Origin: a virus
Strand: one strand, 5' to 3'
Length of the DNA stretch: 35,823 bases
IMG/VR virus record: IMGVR_UViG_3300025131_000188
Location: 1 to 35,823 of that record
A model generated the notes under the pieces. That model was not told the DNA's origin. It worked only from the letters and a program-made list of their open reading frames with translations, and made no database searches. The position numbers and the translations under genes are program-made. Positions 7,670 through 16,200 of this stretch are shown piece by piece (within the stretch, counting starts at the first letter, position 1; each line of letters begins with the position of its first letter).

Positions 7670-7990
7670 TTAGCGATATCTGCGGGCTGGTGGGTGTGGT
7701 CTGCCGCGGCCTTGGATGTATCTAACATGCGTATGCGGCTGTCGTGACAACATCTGGCGAGGCACCGTTCGCAAATCCCAATACCCGTGTACCCACACAC
7801 CACGCGGAGTTCGGTGTCCCCTTACCCAGACCCATGCACGGACATTGACACTAACATTGTGCGTGTGGGGATGGGGGGTGTGACGCACGACTGGTGGTGC
7901 GGGTGGTCGCTGACTCGGTGGAGGGGTGTGTGCGTGAACTGTGCAGCCACTCCCAATTAAAGCTATAAAAGCTATAGTGAATTTATTCAT
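7670..7990 (-). CDS. His/Pro-rich putative lipoprotein
   Basis: The protein has 106 residues. Residues 1-16 (MNKFTIAFIALIGSGC) form a short signal peptide ending in a Cys with a loose lipobox, so the mature protein is probably lipid-anchored. A Pro-rich stretch (TPPPSQRPPAPP) and alternating His-Pro follow, then a Trp/Val-rich section with WVWVRGHR and WVHGYW. That section resembles the YXWGXW repeats of bacterial surface lipoproteins. A short, Pro-rich lipoprotein could be an outer-membrane spanin (Rz1-like), but it lies far from the endolysin and no inner-membrane partner is visible. Alternatively it changes the host surface. Its ATG overlaps the recombinase stop by eight bases, so it is translated from the same mRNA, and a terminator follows. 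Function unknown. Confidence 0.65.
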   Translation of the reverse strand: MNKFTIAFIALIGSGCTVHAHTPPPSQRPPAPPVVRHTPHPHTHNVSVNVRAWVWVRGHRTPRGVWVHGYWDLRTVPRQMLSRQPHTHVRYIQGRGRPHPPARRYR

Positions 7991-9149
7991 TTTGTTTTCC
8001 TTTCTCTGCTGGTGCGGCTAATTCGTCCGGATCTTCATAAAAATCTTCTGCGCTTCCATCCCGACGATCAAATCTTTGAATAACCTCTTCATCCATTAGA
8101 CGTATGACGTGCTCTCTAAATTCATTATCGGTTTTAATAATCTCGGTCCACTTTGAAGGCTGGAATTTCTTGGAGTATCCGTCTGCAGTTTCTAATGTAT
8201 ACCACGCACCCTTGGAAGTGAGACACTCGGATGTTTTAATAGCATCAAACCAACTCTCTTCGTCTCGGATACCAACTTCGTCAGTGCCCCACATAATACG
8301 GAAAGCACAATTTCTTCCTTGAGTTCCAAACCTAGACTTCTCCAGTCTAATCTTGACTTCGGATCCGATACGGAAACCTTTATCATCCATCACAAACGCA
8401 CTCTTAGCCTTGCGTCCGGTTAGCCAGATACGCAAAGAATAAGAATAGTGCATAGCTTTTCCGCCCGGTGTCATATAGGGCGTAGTCATCGCTGTGATAT
8501 GCGCCATAGGGCCGCTAGTAATGTTGGTCTTAAGCTGGTTAAGAACCAAGAAGGTTGCTTGCTTGTCTGCAATCGGGAGAGTAAGCTTTGACATTCCCTT
8601 CGCAAGGATGCGCGCCTTCATTGCCATCGAGGATTGAGGATTAAAGTCGCCCTCAACATCTGATACCGATGGAGTGAATGCTAGAGAGTCCCAAATCAAC
8701 AACAGCTTTTCATCCGTTGCTGCCAGAAGTTCTTCAATCGTCTCCAATACAAACTCGACAGACGATGCCTGAACGTACATTAACCGCTCTAGGTCGCATC
8801 CTGCTGCCTCCAAAAAAGCAGGGTCGATGGCTGACTCGGAATCAAAATACACCACCAGCTTATCCTGTTTTTGGGCGTTCGCTGCAATCTGTGCAGCCAT
8901 GTAAGATTTGCCTGTGGAGGTGAGTCCTGCAATCTCTGTGACCTTACCAACAGGAATGCCTGCGTACTGTCCTTTACAGATAATACTATCCAGCCAGCGG
9001 GAGCCTGTGGGTATCCACTCTTTGACTTCCGTAGGATTGTCTCCTGTCAGGTCGTGGGCCACGTTGCGGCCCGCTTTTTTATTTACCAAGGTCATGAGAT
9101 CTTGCATAGATACACGACCAGCTTTAGTTTGTTTTGCCTTTCTCGGCAT
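7983..9149 (-). CDS. UvsX/RecA-like recombinase
   Basis: This strand-exchange ATPase forms filaments on single-stranded DNA for recombination-dependent replication and repair. The 388 residues contain Walker A GLTSTGKS at 75-82, a catalytic Glu in SESAIDP at about 105, and Walker B LLLIWDS at 149-155. LNQLKTN at about 204 is the allosteric Gln motif, and a glycine-containing L2-like loop (MTPGGKAMHY) follows. The N-terminus is basic. The C-terminus is acidic (about 350-380), as in RecA-type proteins where it modulates filament assembly. It resembles phage UvsX more than host RecA in length and spacing. GGAAGG precedes the ATG. It follows the SSB gene, its functional partner, after a 64-base spacer that holds a hairpin. 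Confidence 0.9.
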   Translation of the reverse strand: MPRKAKQTKAGRVSMQDLMTLVNKKAGRNVAHDLTGDNPTEVKEWIPTGSRWLDSIICKGQYAGIPVGKVTEIAGLTSTGKSYMAAQIAANAQKQDKLVVYFDSESAIDPAFLEAAGCDLERLMYVQASSVEFVLETIEELLAATDEKLLLIWDSLAFTPSVSDVEGDFNPQSSMAMKARILAKGMSKLTLPIADKQATFLVLNQLKTNITSGPMAHITAMTTPYMTPGGKAMHYSYSLRIWLTGRKAKSAFVMDDKGFRIGSEVKIRLEKSRFGTQGRNCAFRIMWGTDEVGIRDEESWFDAIKTSECLTSKGAWYTLETADGYSKKFQPSKWTEIIKTDNEFREHVIRLMDEEVIQRFDRRDGSAEDFYEDPDELAAPAEKGKQNE

Positions 9150-9179
9150 TTTGCCTTCCTTTGTTTCTAATTAATGGGG

Positions 9180-9201
9180 GGCAGACTTTTCCCGGTCTGC
9201 C
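9180..9201 (-). other. Hairpin between SSB and recombinase genes
   Basis: Perfect seven-base arms GGCAGAC (9201-9195) and GTCTGCC (9186-9180) surround an eight-base loop. CCCCATTAATTAG follows instead of a T run, so it is not a canonical terminator. It could be an attenuator or an mRNA-processing or stabilising element that sets the SSB:recombinase ratio. Confidence 0.5.
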
Positions 9202-9213
9202 AGCGGGGCGAGC

Positions 9214-9981
9214 CTAGCCTGCTACCAATTCATTGAAAGCACGGTCGACGTCAGTCGTTTCGGTTGTGCTATACTTGGCAGTCTCGCGTGAGCGCGACTC
9301 GGCGGATCCGTCTCCGGCAAGCTGCTCGTCGAGAATAGCGTCTACCTGCTGTGAACTAAGTCTCTCAAATAGACCGTCAAAGTCAGGCATGCCATCAAGG
9401 AGGGCGGGGATGGCTTCAGTATCCTCAAGCAATGTTGAGGTGTTACGACGCATTTTCAGGCTCGTCTGGGGGTAGGCTCCAGGCTTTGTGGGCTTAGTGT
9501 AGGTAAGAGTAATATCTGTACCCTCCCCGATATCAGTGATATCGCCATATTCTGGATCCAGGATGTAGCCCAGAAGAAGTTCGTATGCGGTCTTACCATA
9601 ACCGTATACCTTAATTCCCTCATCTTCTCGACCACGAATAACGACAGGGCTGAAGTATCGAGTGCGCACAAAGAGTGACTTTGCAAGCTTCTTGCTTTCC
9701 TCGTCGTTATTTTCGCTTCCTTCGCGCCACAGTTGTGATGCGAATTCGCAGATAGGACATGCTTCACTAAAGTTACGCTTGGGACACAGGACACCGCCCT
9801 TGTGATCACCTACGTTATAATGAAAGAACATTTCCTTCAACGGATCTCCGTCGTTAGTTGGAATGATCCGAATATCGGTGTCTCCCTCGTCTGGCTTGAA
9901 CCAAACAGAAGTAGAATCACCCTTGTTTTCACCGCGCAAAGTTGCGAGCTTGCGGCGCATAAGCTCCATATCAATTGACAT
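9214..9981 (-). CDS. Single-stranded DNA-binding protein, T4 gp32-like
   Basis: It coats ssDNA at the fork and works with the recombinase and polymerase. The 255 residues have a short basic N-terminal segment (RRKLATLRG, the LAST-like region of gp32). A zinc subdomain uses H54 (or H60), C66, C75 and C78; the CPKRN then CPIC spacing closely follows T4 gp32 (H64, C77, C87, C90). An OB-fold core follows, with aromatic strands such as RTRYFSPVVIRG. The C-terminal 60 residues are acidic and Ser/Thr-rich and probably form the protein-interaction tail. It has a strong dedicated promoter (10008-10036) and AAGGAG upstream of the ATG, which fits the high copy number needed of an SSB. The tail ends AFNELVAG, less acidic than in T4. 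Confidence 0.88.
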   Translation of the reverse strand: MSIDMELMRRKLATLRGENKGDSTSVWFKPDEGDTDIRIIPTNDGDPLKEMFFHYNVGDHKGGVLCPKRNFSEACPICEFASQLWREGSENNDEESKKLAKSLFVRTRYFSPVVIRGREDEGIKVYGYGKTAYELLLGYILDPEYGDITDIGEGTDITLTYTKPTKPGAYPQTSLKMRRNTSTLLEDTEAIPALLDGMPDFDGLFERLSSQQVDAILDEQLAGDGSAESRSRETAKYSTTETTDVDRAFNELVAG

Positions 9982-10007
9982 TATTCAATTTCTCCTTTTG
10001 TGAATAA

Positions 10008-10036
10008 AGTATATCACACTCAACTTGAAGAGTCAA
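10008..10036 (-). promoter_or_regulatory. Sigma-70 promoter for the SSB gene
   Basis: TTGACT (10036-10031), a 17-base spacer and TATACT (10013-10008), 27 bases before the ATG. A perfect inverted repeat ACTTGA-N4-TCAAGT (10023-10038) covers the -35 and could be an operator. Confidence 0.65.
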
Positions 10037-10877
10037 GTGTTTTTTGTTCTTGTACTACGTTTGTGTGGGCAACGCAGAACCCAAAATCATTGTGGTCAGT
10101 TTCGTATATTGCATACGAAATCTTTTTATAAGCATTCCTTGGCTTTTCTTTAAGCATATCAACTAATTTCTTGTGCAGACCGCCTTCGGTCTCCATTCGT
10201 TTCTCATTTATACATATATAATAACATAGCTCTCGGGACTTGTCAAGGTCAAAAAGCCATTTTTCTTCTAAATTTTCTATGTCCAGCATGCCGACCGTTC
10301 GAATGCGATTAATGTCAGATGGTCTTGAAATTTGACCGATTTCTGGATCGGTGAATTCAAAGAAATTCAGATAGTGAACGGTGGAAAAAATCGATTGGTT
10401 GAGAGTGTCGAAGTAGGTCTTAATAGGTACCTCTCCTAAAACCTTTTCGAGATGTAGGTTCGAGATGAAGGTTATTGATTTAAACAATCCCGAGCGCGCA
10501 TATTCTTGCAATACACCGAAAGTGACATTCTCTAATAACTGTGCATTCTCTGTGAGTAGATCCGTATCAGGCTTGATATAGAATAAGTCGATTTGTCGAT
10601 CTTTAATCTGTTCCAAAATTCCTAAAGTATAGTTAGAGCTTTCACTAGCCCCTGTGACAAAGACTTGTACTCTGGTGTTTACTGCTGCGAAAAACTTTGC
10701 GAGGTCTGGGATGTTGTTCTCGTACTCTTCTGCGCTATTATAGCTTTTAATTTTAAATTCTTTTTTGGTGTTCTTGAAGACTTTATTGTTTAAAAGAAAA
10801 ACATTGTAATTTTCAATAGACGTAAACTTTTCTGCGATGGCGCATGCAGCGTTGCCAATGCCAATGATTGAGATCAT
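10020..10877 (-). CDS. Divergent FtsZ/tubulin-like protein (tentative)
   Basis: The protein has 285 residues. The architecture follows the GTPase half of FtsZ/tubulins. The N-terminus has a first strand and nucleotide loop (ISIIGIGNAACAIAEKF; FtsZ has IGVGGGGxNA). After about 65 residues comes a strand and loop VFVTGASESSNYTLGIL at the place of the GGGTGTG signature. Then come IDLFYIKPD (FtsZ VVTKPF), a long helix, and a strand ending FISNLHLEKVL (FtsZ IPNDKLL). The tubulin signature is largely lost (GASESSN instead of GGGTGSG), so GTP binding may be altered or absent. The gene starts inside the polymerase stop (ATGA) and is thus coupled to it. Known phage tubulins (PhuZ, TubZ) centre or segregate DNA. 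A different Rossmann-like fold remains possible. Confidence 0.45.
   Translation of the reverse strand: MISIIGIGNAACAIAEKFTSIENYNVFLLNNKVFKNTKKEFKIKSYNSAEEYENNIPDLAKFFAAVNTRVQVFVTGASESSNYTLGILEQIKDRQIDLFYIKPDTDLLTENAQLLENVTFGVLQEYARSGLFKSITFISNLHLEKVLGEVPIKTYFDTLNQSIFSTVHYLNFFEFTDPEIGQISRPSDINRIRTVGMLDIENLEEKWLFDLDKSRELCYYICINEKRMETEGGLHKKLVDMLKEKPRNAYKKISYAIYETDHNDFGFCVAHTNVVQEQKTLDSSS
10218..10246 (-). promoter_or_regulatory. Intragenic sigma-70 promoter upstream of SSB
   Basis: TTGACA (10246-10241), a 17-base spacer and TATTAT (10223-10218), inside the tubulin-like coding region about 240 bases before the SSB start. With the proximal promoter at 10036 it would give SSB tandem promoters. 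Confidence 0.5.
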
Positions 10878-12058
10878 AGCTTAAGCTCCTCTAAATCGTA
10901 ATAATTTTTACCGACATTTAGATTAACTAAATAATTAGCTAGTTTGTTTTCGGCAAAAAGTTTTTTAATTTCAGGTATTAGTTCTCTCTCGCCATCAGCC
11001 AAATCAATAATAATTTCATCATGGACAATATGAGAAATAAACGATTTTTTATCTTCTAAAAATTTATCAATCTCGACCGCTCTTTCCAACACTATATCGG
11101 CGGTTGTGCTTTGAATTAAATAGTTGAGCGCTTTCTTGGAGCTTACCTTTATCTTTCGGTCAAAGGGAGTCATCACATGCGTTCCATCATACCACTCCTT
11201 AAGCAATGTTTCCCGATGATAAAGAGCGAATTCGTCATCATTTGAATCATAATTATAAAGCCACGCAAAGAACCTTATTTTCGCATCTTCTCGGGTCAAT
11301 TCATCTTCGATAAGATTCTTAATGTGCCACTGATGAACGTCTTCTTGCGGCTGCTCTTCGCCCGCCAACGCAATAAAGGTACGCACCTCTGCAGCATTAT
11401 AGTCGAGTGATAAAAACCAATCATTACGAGGCTTTAGTAGTTTGCGAAAATCTTTTTTAAGCGTGAGGGCCGGAAAAGATTCTGACCGCGTGGTGAGCCT
11501 TCCTGTGATTGTTCCAAAGAGATTGTAGTCGATAAACCGTGGGCCCTCTAATAAGAGATTGGCCCTTGCTCGATTAATAGAAGAATAGTACAACTCTTTG
11601 CATCCTTCATTGTTCAAATTTAATTTTTGATATTTGATCTTGAACAATAATTTCTGTACGGCATCTAGATGCGCGTAATTTTGTGGCTCTTCAAAGTTTT
11701 CAAACACATGCTCTGTGATTCGGTTTTTAATCTCGCAGAATTGTTTTAAAAAGTCTTCTGGAACCAAGTCAAAGATGCAGTGATCATACATGTTAACCTT
11801 GGCTATTTTAAACGATTTTATATACGCTCTCAATCGTTTTTGAATTCGCAATAATTCAGACTCTAGGTCTGTAGGGCAGACATGGTTTAAGTCAAGGCCT
11901 TCGCAGAAAAGCCAAGCATACTTAACACCAGGATCGGTAATCGATCCACTGTATTTCCACGTCTTGTTTAAATTCTGTGGGAAGTCATCGTAATATAGCT
12001 TGCCGTCTGAATAGACGCCGATGCACTCTGATTTGTCATCAATGGTTTGGAAGATCAA
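10874..12058 (-). CDS. Minimal family-A DNA polymerase, no exonuclease domain
   Basis: Template-directed DNA synthesis. Only 394 residues, against more than 550 for most phage PolA proteins. It contains the palm and fingers of E. coli Pol I: TGRLTT with R187 (R668 in Pol I); motif A SLDYNAAEVR with D219 and E224 (D705, E710); the O-helix TREDAKIRFFAWLY with R256, K260, F264 and Y268 (R754, K758, F762, Y766); a QSTTAD motif; and motif C IVHDEI with D347 and E348 (D882, E883). The first 170 residues are a shortened thumb and unknown N-terminus; no 3'-5' exonuclease motifs (DxE, YxxxD) are visible. Proofreading must be absent or supplied by another gene. It overlaps both neighbours by ATGA and has a promoter at 12100-12128. 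T4 itself uses a family-B enzyme. Confidence 0.85.
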   Translation of the reverse strand: MIFQTIDDKSECIGVYSDGKLYYDDFPQNLNKTWKYSGSITDPGVKYAWLFCEGLDLNHVCPTDLESELLRIQKRLRAYIKSFKIAKVNMYDHCIFDLVPEDFLKQFCEIKNRITEHVFENFEEPQNYAHLDAVQKLLFKIKYQKLNLNNEGCKELYYSSINRARANLLLEGPRFIDYNLFGTITGRLTTRSESFPALTLKKDFRKLLKPRNDWFLSLDYNAAEVRTFIALAGEEQPQEDVHQWHIKNLIEDELTREDAKIRFFAWLYNYDSNDDEFALYHRETLLKEWYDGTHVMTPFDRKIKVSSKKALNYLIQSTTADIVLERAVEIDKFLEDKKSFISHIVHDEIIIDLADGERELIPEIKKLFAENKLANYLVNLNVGKNYYDLEELKL

Positions 12059-13269
12059 CTTGTTTCCGATTCGTCCGCGAGGGCCTTTATCTGTTTATTA
12101 ATATAACTCAAAGAGCCGTGATAGTCAAATGTTTTATTCAAAATTTGTTCAAAAATTGTGAGAGCAGATGGGGTTCCAAGGCCTTCCTGCGCCTGCAAGC
12201 ATTCTTGAATCAGTCTTTTTTGCTCTTGTTCACTAAAGTGGGATTCTTCTTCTAAAAATCTGATTTGGAAATATTTCTTTAAAAAATAGGAAGTTGGAAA
12301 TTTTTTTTCTAACTCAGATAACTCATATGAATCTGACTCTAAATAATGAGTGTGAATCGTGTCATCTCTACATGTGGTAGTCTGAATAATAACCTGCCTG
12401 CGCAGCCGATTATAGATCCTCAAAAGAGTTTGAGGAAATGTCCTAAAATAATCAAAATGCACATAATTAAATTGGTTTAATAAAACCAAATCAGGAGTGC
12501 CTACCCCGTATGCTTTGCCATATTCGCGCATTATTTCAGAATCAATATCCGCTACCATTCTCCATGGAGCATTTAAGTCTATCATAAATCCATAAGAATT
12601 GCAAGCATTAACATAAAAATTAAAATTTCTACTATTAATAAAATCCTTTATTTTTTCATCGTCATTTTCATAACTTAAATCCGCTATCTCAATTGCAAAG
12701 CCGCTGCAATTAATTGGACACCAACGGCTCTTTATATATGCAGTTTTAGTTAGGGGAAAGGTTAGGGCGCCGTTTTGGATTATATTTAATAGACTCTCTA
12801 CAAACCCCTCAAAGTTCATGACATCTATTTTTCTTTTTTCAAATTGAGATGCTAGTGCATTAGTGAAAACATCTAAGTATGCATCATAACGAAAATTAGG
12901 ATCGAGGTACGCTTTGTGAACTTTAATCTTTGAAAGAAAAGGATCATCTCCAGAAATTTGTCCAATAGCCACACATTTTTCAAACTGTTTGGCAAAATCA
13001 TTAAACACGTCTACCACAAAATTCATTGCTCTCATATCAGCGGAAGGCTCTAGTAAATATTTAGGAGCAATCTTCTTTAAAAAACCGTTCCCTTTAATTT
13101 GAATGGGTATATATTTACGTCCTACGCGTCCAAAAAGAAATTTTTCACCTATATTAAAATCTACAATATGACGAGGCTTTTTATTTTTAAGTATTGTTCG
13201 GTAAAGTGTTCTTTTATAGAACAACTCCGTGGTGCTTTCATTATTATTTTCTGCAAGTAAATCTGACAT
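12055..13269 (-). CDS. Conserved phage protein of unknown function, 404 residues
   Basis: I do not recognise the family. The protein is AT-rich in coding, hydrophilic with many aromatic residues, and has no signal peptide or membrane segment. The middle (about 150-300) has several strand-like stretches with Trp, Cys and Asn (SRWCPINCSGFAIEI, NACNSYGFMIDLNAPWRM), and the C-terminus is helical and charged. It lies between the giant baseplate protein and the polymerase: 14 bases after the former and overlapping the latter by ATGA. It could be the last late gene (virion or assembly protein) or the first replication gene. No nuclease or ATPase motif is seen. The start lacks a clear Shine-Dalgarno. 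A promoter for the polymerase lies in its 3' end. Confidence 0.7.
   Translation of the reverse strand: MSDLLAENNNESTTELFYKRTLYRTILKNKKPRHIVDFNIGEKFLFGRVGRKYIPIQIKGNGFLKKIAPKYLLEPSADMRAMNFVVDVFNDFAKQFEKCVAIGQISGDDPFLSKIKVHKAYLDPNFRYDAYLDVFTNALASQFEKRKIDVMNFEGFVESLLNIIQNGALTFPLTKTAYIKSRWCPINCSGFAIEIADLSYENDDEKIKDFINSRNFNFYVNACNSYGFMIDLNAPWRMVADIDSEIMREYGKAYGVGTPDLVLLNQFNYVHFDYFRTFPQTLLRIYNRLRRQVIIQTTTCRDDTIHTHYLESDSYELSELEKKFPTSYFLKKYFQIRFLEEESHFSEQEQKRLIQECLQAQEGLGTPSALTIFEQILNKTFDYHGSLSYINKQIKALADESETS
12100..12128 (-). promoter_or_regulatory. Sigma-70 promoter for the DNA polymerase, inside the upstream gene
   Basis: TTGACT (12128-12123), a 17-base spacer and TATATT (12105-12100), about 42 bases before the polymerase ATG and within the last codons of the 404-residue gene. 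It would start the replication transcript independently of the baseplate genes. Confidence 0.55.
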
Positions 13270-13283
13270 GATAGTATACCGGT

Positions 13284-16200
13284 TTAGTTGGGTGTGGGCG
13301 CTGGAGTGCTCACATTATCAGGAGGGGTGCTCGTGCTCGTGCCCGGAGTTTGCGGCATACCCGCCCGGGCATTCAGGCGCCTCGTTTGTGCGTAATTGGT
13401 GCACTTCGTATAATCGGAGTCTTCTCCTTCCCGAGGGCGTTCTCTGTTCTGGTCTTGTTCTGTGTGAAGTTCCGCTACCCATTTAGCATAAATTCTAGTA
13501 TTAGCTTGGCCGGCTCCAAATAGGTGTTCGGACTTATAAATCATGTAGTATCCTCCAATTCCAAAATTAGTCAAATTAAAAGGATTCTCGGGATCTACAC
13601 TAGTAGCAGGCGCGAACCCCTTCGGGTCTACATAAATATAACAGCCTGGAAATGTTTTTGGATTTGCAAAACAATCGATTTGGGCATCATATTGAACTCT
13701 TAACTGGTCTAAACCTCCCCATCCGTCTTGTTCGTATCGAACCTCGGCTAGTCCCTTTGAATCGGTCTTTATAAGTTTAATATTTTTAATGAGACCTCTA
13801 TCTCTTCCGAGCAAATAATGAAAAATACCGGCCCCTTCATCTATAAACTTATTTCCTGTCATTAGGTCAGTGGGGGCTGTGCGTCCAGCAAAATAAACAA
13901 AATAATTTATTTCTTCTTCTACGCTCCCGCCGCCACCTGGAAATTCTCTGTCGCCGGAAATATTTAAAATTGATCCTTGAAAGGGGGACTCTGTTCCCCA
14001 CTCCCACCACCACAACTGGGCACGTTTAAAGTCCGTATTCGCTGCCGACTCGGACTTTATTCTCATGGCCGCCGTTATTTCATCCTCTCCTGGTGCTTGG
14101 GGATAAGAGGTGAGCACCGATTGATTGACCATAACTTTTTGGTTTATTTTAACTTTAAAGCAGCTTTTATTATTTAAAAATTCCTTTATTAAGTGATTAA
14201 ACAAGTCATTTAAAAATTTAGTTAGTGAATAGCTTGATTCCTCTTTTTGAAGCATTCTTTCTGTTAGCCATTCAATAAAATACTTTACCGCAATGGGCAC
14301 GTCTCCGAAATTAACAAAGAATGCACGACTCTTATTTGCTTGATCAACGAATTCAACAGGGCCTAATAAAATTCTTAGTTTTTTAAAAGCTTCTTGCTGG
14401 TTTAAAAGCTTTTCTTTTTCAATCAACAAATCACAAGCATCAAAAACCTGATTACCCCCCACTCTTTCATTAGCCAAATCAGCTATTTTGCCCGGTAAAT
14501 CTTCTAATTCTTTACCAATGTTATATAATATAGTGTCGATTAAATCACTTATATAAAAAAATCCTAAACTATAATTATCAGGGTTATCAACAAATAAGGA
14601 GCCGGCAAAAGTGGACCCTGGCACAGCAGCAGCGGCGCGCTCCGCAAAGCTTAAGCCCTCCAGAGCGTCTTCGACGGCGCTTTCTAATCTTTCATTAGCT
14701 TGTGAATCTGTTAAAGGTGTTAGATTAGAGTTGCTTGGAGTGTGGAGGGGCCCTTGTGATTGGAATTGCTGGATTTCAGTGTATGGCAAATTTAAATAAT
14801 ATATCTTGTTATCATCTGGGTTCATTAATGATTTAATTAAGCTTTGCAGCATTTCGCTTTTTTCGGCGGCAATTGCATCAATGTGTTCTTTTTTTAACTG
14901 TTCAATCGCATCCTCACTGCAATTGCGCTGATAATTTTCAATTTGTAGTTTTCTTCTAATTTGCTCCTCAGTTTTATCCGAATCAGAAAAAATGTTAAAT
15001 CCCCGTTGATCGAAATAATCTTCAATATAAGCGAGATAATTAATTACAAAATTAACTCTTCCCATTTCATCCAAATCGAACTCATGAACAGTAGGGGTTA
15101 GATTTAAAGTTACAAACGAATTATATAAAGCATCCTTGACGGCTAAACTGACGCTGGTTCCACCCTTGGGCTCGGCCCAACCTACAACAGCTTTTAACCT
15201 AAAGTTTAATTTTGAATTTTCTTCATTCTCTTTGACACTTAAATTAAGTCGGGAGCGTAAATCAGTGCACCCTTCTTTAGCGGGGCCTCCTGTTTTAAGG
15301 GCCAAATCTGCATACTTCCAGCCGCCGCGATCTACTAACAATTCATCAAATGAGTTTGCAAATATTTTTAATCTTCCTTTGATGCTTTTTTTAATAGCAA
15401 ATGGGTTGCTTCCATCATATGTAAATGAAAAGTCTTTAAGCCCCACCCCAAATCCTCTTTTCTCTTTAGTTCCTAAAGCCTCTGTGAGAAGGGCAGGCCA
15501 TAGGCTCCCGGCATTAGATTCAAATTTAATTTCTTGTTGCGATTCAGTTCCGTCCTCTGCGCGATTAACCTTGAACAGTCGAATCATGGGTTGTAAGTGC
15601 GAAAGCTCGCTATTTGAAATATCGAAAAGGGGGCCCATTTTATGATCTAACGTAAGCTTATTTAAAAAGCCATAAGGGTCTCCATCAACCAGAAGCGATG
15701 CATTTGCTTCTCTTTTATCGGGATTTGTCTCGGTGGTTTTATAGGGCAAACGCTTTAAAGGAAACCCAGGCTGAGGTGCTGCAGCAGAATCGAGGTTTTC
15801 TTGCTTCCATGCAGACAGTTGTCCCACATATGACAGCAAGTAACACTGCTCTTGAAAAAGCATTCTTTCTTTATTTTCGCTATATTGTATAGCGATGGGC
15901 CGACGTGCATTTTTCAATGCGCCGAGAGCCTTAGCTAGGGCGTCTTCATTTAAATGCGGGAACTCGACAGCGTGAAGGCCTGCGCATCCGCCAGAAGTCG
16001 CTTCTAGATCGTCCCCCGTCAGGATCATTGCAACCCATGGGGCGACGGCTGCTCCAATCGCGTATGTGGTGCCTTCTCCGTACATACGGGCCACCGGATC
16101 AGCTTCAACACACCCTGGTTTAACACCACCTAGGCCCTTTACTAGTTTCTCAACGGCTGCGGCCTGCTTTCCATAAAACTCTGCCGCGGCTTCCTGTATA

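Noticed and set aside
13561-13571. TTGACT in the giant baseplate gene as a promoter
   Set aside because: The nearest -10 (GATACT at 16 bases) is weak and no gene starts nearby.
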